Part shown: positions 62,258-64,000 of the stretch, one piece after another
Layout of the letters: every line of letters starts with the position of its first letter
Numbering within the stretch: the first letter of the stretch is position 1
NCBI RefSeq assembly: GCF_028765345.1
Contig: NZ_JARAJZ010000011.1
Location: forward strand, 1 to 64,000
Reading direction: 5' to 3'
From: Sporolactobacillus sp. CQH2019
GTDB taxonomy: Bacteria; Bacillota; Bacilli; Bacillales; Sporolactobacillaceae
DNA: 64,000 nucleotides
The notes under the pieces: model-generated
Databases searched by the model: none
Told to the model about the DNA's origin: nothing
The model's input: only the letters and a program-made list of their open reading frames with translations
Position numbers and translations under genes: made by a program

Positions 62258-63622
62258 ATGCTTTTCAAAAAAACGCTTTTTGTCATTCTAACCGCGATAC
62301 TTGTGCTTGCAGTGGCCCATATATTTATAAAGAGCAGGGCCGGAGCAGACGATCTGCAGATCTTTGCCGACAGGAAAACCGTTAACGTGTACAGCAATCC
62401 GCAAACGCAGAACGGCGGCAGAGTTCTCGAAAAAATAGACGGCGGACAGACGCTTGAAGCGGCTCCGATGAATGCCGACTGGGACAGAACGGTGAAAAAA
62501 ATCGACGGCCGGTACGGCTATGTCGGCAGTCACGACGTTCTGAAGGATAAGACCGGTGCTCCTCAAAAAGTTTACAGCATCGGTAAAACAACAAACATTT
62601 ATACAACGCCGTACCCCTCTGGGGAAAAAGATTCTATATACAAAACAATCAAAGGGATCAAATCATTCATTGTCCATAAAATGGATAAAAACTGGTACAA
62701 AACATTTATCCGCATCGACGGGAAGGAATATACAGGCTATGTATCCAGAGACGATTTTGATTTCGCCGTTCCCCCGAAAAGCCATCAGTACCGGGCGCTG
62801 AAGCCGGACTCCGATGTGTATGCCGATATTTCCGGCAGTGACCGAACGACGATCAAGGCATTAACGCAAAACGATATCATCTACGGGCAAAGCTTCAGCG
62901 TCAGCTGGGATAAAGTAACTGTCGACGGACAAACAGGGTTTATCAATGATCATGATTTTGCGCAAGACGATTCATTTAAAGGAGATTCTCTTGCAGCTTT
63001 TGGCGACAGCATGACCCGGGGAGCCGAAGCCGACACGGATCGAGGAACGACAAAATATTCATGGACAACGTATCTCCCGGAGGAGATCGGCGTATCCAGA
63101 GTTTACAACTACGGCGTCAGCGGTTCCGCCGTAGCCGTAAGAAGCACCCGTAAAGATTCTTTTCAGGAGCGGGAGAGCTGGATCAACAAAGACGGCAAGC
63201 ATCCCGATGTCATTCTTGTTCTGGTCAGTATCAACGACTTCCGCCATGACGTTCCGCTCGGCAGTTTTAAGGTGAGAAACCGGACGACGTTTTACGGGGG
63301 ATTAAGGAATTTCACCGAATATCTTCTGAGCAATGACCCCAAATCCAAGATTATTTATATGACGCCGCTGATTGAAAATCGGCCGCCGGTCACAACCTAC
63401 CAGCCTAATATTTTCGGCCTCAATCAGACCGACTACGCCGAGGCCATCAAAAAAGTCGCGTCTTATTACGGCATTGAATGCATTGATATGCAGACCTGGA
63501 CAGGCCTTGATCCGTTTAATCCCGCGATTAAACAAACGTTTTACATCGACGGCCTGCACATGAACAAAGCGGGATACAGAATCATGTCGGCTGAGATATC
63601 CAGACGGCTGCTTAGCGGCTGA
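62258..63622 (+). CDS. SGNH/GDSL-type hydrolase with N-terminal SH3/GW-like repeats
   Basis: About 454 residues. An N-terminal signal/anchor (LFVILTAILVLAVAHIFI) is followed by two or three SH3-like repeats with alternating turns (FADRKTVNVYSN; IGKTTNIYTTP). From about residue 250 comes an SGNH hydrolase: AAFGDSMTRGAE (block I Ser), YNYGVSGSAVAV (block II), VSINDFRHDV (block III Asn) and DGLHMNKAGYR (block V Asp/His). It probably removes acyl groups from cell-wall or surface polysaccharide. The ATG at 62258 has CAGGGGAAA upstream. Confidence 0.88.
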   Translation: MLFKKTLFVILTAILVLAVAHIFIKSRAGADDLQIFADRKTVNVYSNPQTQNGGRVLEKIDGGQTLEAAPMNADWDRTVKKIDGRYGYVGSHDVLKDKTGAPQKVYSIGKTTNIYTTPYPSGEKDSIYKTIKGIKSFIVHKMDKNWYKTFIRIDGKEYTGYVSRDDFDFAVPPKSHQYRALKPDSDVYADISGSDRTTIKALTQNDIIYGQSFSVSWDKVTVDGQTGFINDHDFAQDDSFKGDSLAAFGDSMTRGAEADTDRGTTKYSWTTYLPEEIGVSRVYNYGVSGSAVAVRSTRKDSFQERESWINKDGKHPDVILVLVSINDFRHDVPLGSFKVRNRTTFYGGLRNFTEYLLSNDPKSKIIYMTPLIENRPPVTTYQPNIFGLNQTDYAEAIKKVASYYGIECIDMQTWTGLDPFNPAIKQTFYIDGLHMNKAGYRIMSAEISRRLLSG

Positions 63623-63714
63623 CGCACTTAAAATGCAGACAAAAAGTAAAAGAAGCATCGGCAGCGGGACTCCGGGCAGTTCCGTTACCGGTGCTTTCAT
63701 CTATTATTTTGAAT

Positions 63715-64000
63715 CTAGCCCCTGAGCATGCGAAGTCCGTTCAGAATAACGAGGATCGTGCTTCCCTCATGACCGACAACGCCCAGAGGCATGGAAATAA
63801 ACTGCAGAAGATTGGCGCACATCAGCAATCCGATCATCGAAAGAGCAAAGACAATGTTGGTCTTAATGATCCGGTTCATCCTTTTCGACAGCCGGACCGA
63901 GTCGGCAATCCTCTGCAAATCGTTTTTCATCAGGATGATGTCGGCGGTTTCCAGCGCCGCATCGTTTCCGCCGCCCATGGCAATGCCAACCGACGCCTGG
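63715..64000 (-). CDS. Metal P-type ATPase, C-terminal end only
   Basis: The last 95 or so residues: VGIAMGGGNDAALETADI (hinge after the phosphorylation domain), then two TM segments (IIKTNIVFALSMIGLLMCAN; LGVVGHEGSTILVILNGLRM). The end GHEGSTILVILNGLR is typical of P1B-type metal pumps of the CadA/PfeT kind. The rest lies outside the window. Substrate not readable from this part. Confidence 0.85.
   Translation of the reverse strand, partial: QASVGIAMGGGNDAALETADIILMKNDLQRIADSVRLSKRMNRIIKTNIVFALSMIGLLMCANLLQFISMPLGVVGHEGSTILVILNGLRMLRG

Overview
The window looks like chromosomal DNA of a low-to-mid GC, endospore-forming Firmicute (order Bacillales). Evidence is an H-type small acid-soluble spore protein gene (32941-33123), strong AGGAGG ribosome binding sites, frequent TTG/GTG starts, class I SAM and M-box riboswitches of Bacillus type, and a YukE/YukD/YukC/YukBA/YueB-type (type VIIb) secretion locus. 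A Sporolactobacillus-like host is my guess; the sequence alone does not settle the genus.

Region 1 (about 0.4-25.9 kb, all on the minus strand) is a complete type VIIb secretion island. Reading in the direction of transcription, an upstream effector operon starts with a second EsxA-like gene (25325-25618). It continues with two small helical partner proteins, an LXG effector with a glycine/alanine-rich membrane-type C-terminus (23015-24487), three tandem paralogous six-TM proteins that look like its immunity proteins, and three small GyrI-fold-like proteins. The core machine follows: esxA, esaB, essB, essC, esaA and an essA-like gene. Next come small WXG100/LXG-partner proteins and a modular polymorphic toxin with a C-terminal TNT (NAD glycohydrolase) domain plus its putative immunity gene. 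Downstream of the toxin lie two orphan toxin-tip/immunity cassettes: Endonuclea_NS_2 plus a YezG-type immunity protein, and HNH plus SUKH. Each is preceded by a roughly 0.47-0.55 kb GC-rich copy of the pretoxin region of the full-length toxin. This is the layout expected of a system that swaps toxin tips by homologous recombination.

Region 2 (26-33 kb) holds ordinary genes: a YwaF-like membrane protein, an MFS drug exporter, an aldo/keto reductase, an IDEAL-domain protein, an Rrf2 regulator, a YbaK-like deacylase, a ParB-like protein and sspH. Region 3 (33.2-38.7 kb) is a SAM-riboswitch-controlled operon: a polar amino acid-type ABC importer, then a URO-D/MtaA-like putative methyltransferase, then a CDF-family protein whose usual metal ligands are replaced. 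Region 4 (38.9-46.9 kb) has a NERD-domain protein, a 1-kb array of about 20-bp repeats abutting a broken MmyB-like regulator gene, a second amino acid ABC importer, a nitroreductase and an HxlR regulator. Region 5 (47-58 kb) has a polysaccharide deacetylase, an M16C peptidase, a DUF1643-like protein, two tyrosine-phosphatase-like proteins, a methyltransferase, a second nitroreductase, and HtpX with LemA. Region 6 (58.3-64 kb) has an M-box (Mg2+ riboswitch) upstream of a small ORF and a two-gene NitT/TauT-like ABC transporter with no binding protein, then an SGNH hydrolase and the end of a metal P-type ATPase.

The most interesting items are the orphan toxin-tip array, the LXG effector with tandem membrane proteins, the Mg2+-riboswitch-controlled ABC transporter, the SAM-riboswitch/URO-D operon, and a GATA-tract frameshift in an immunity gene. 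Several families of about 21-bp intergenic repeats also recur across the window.
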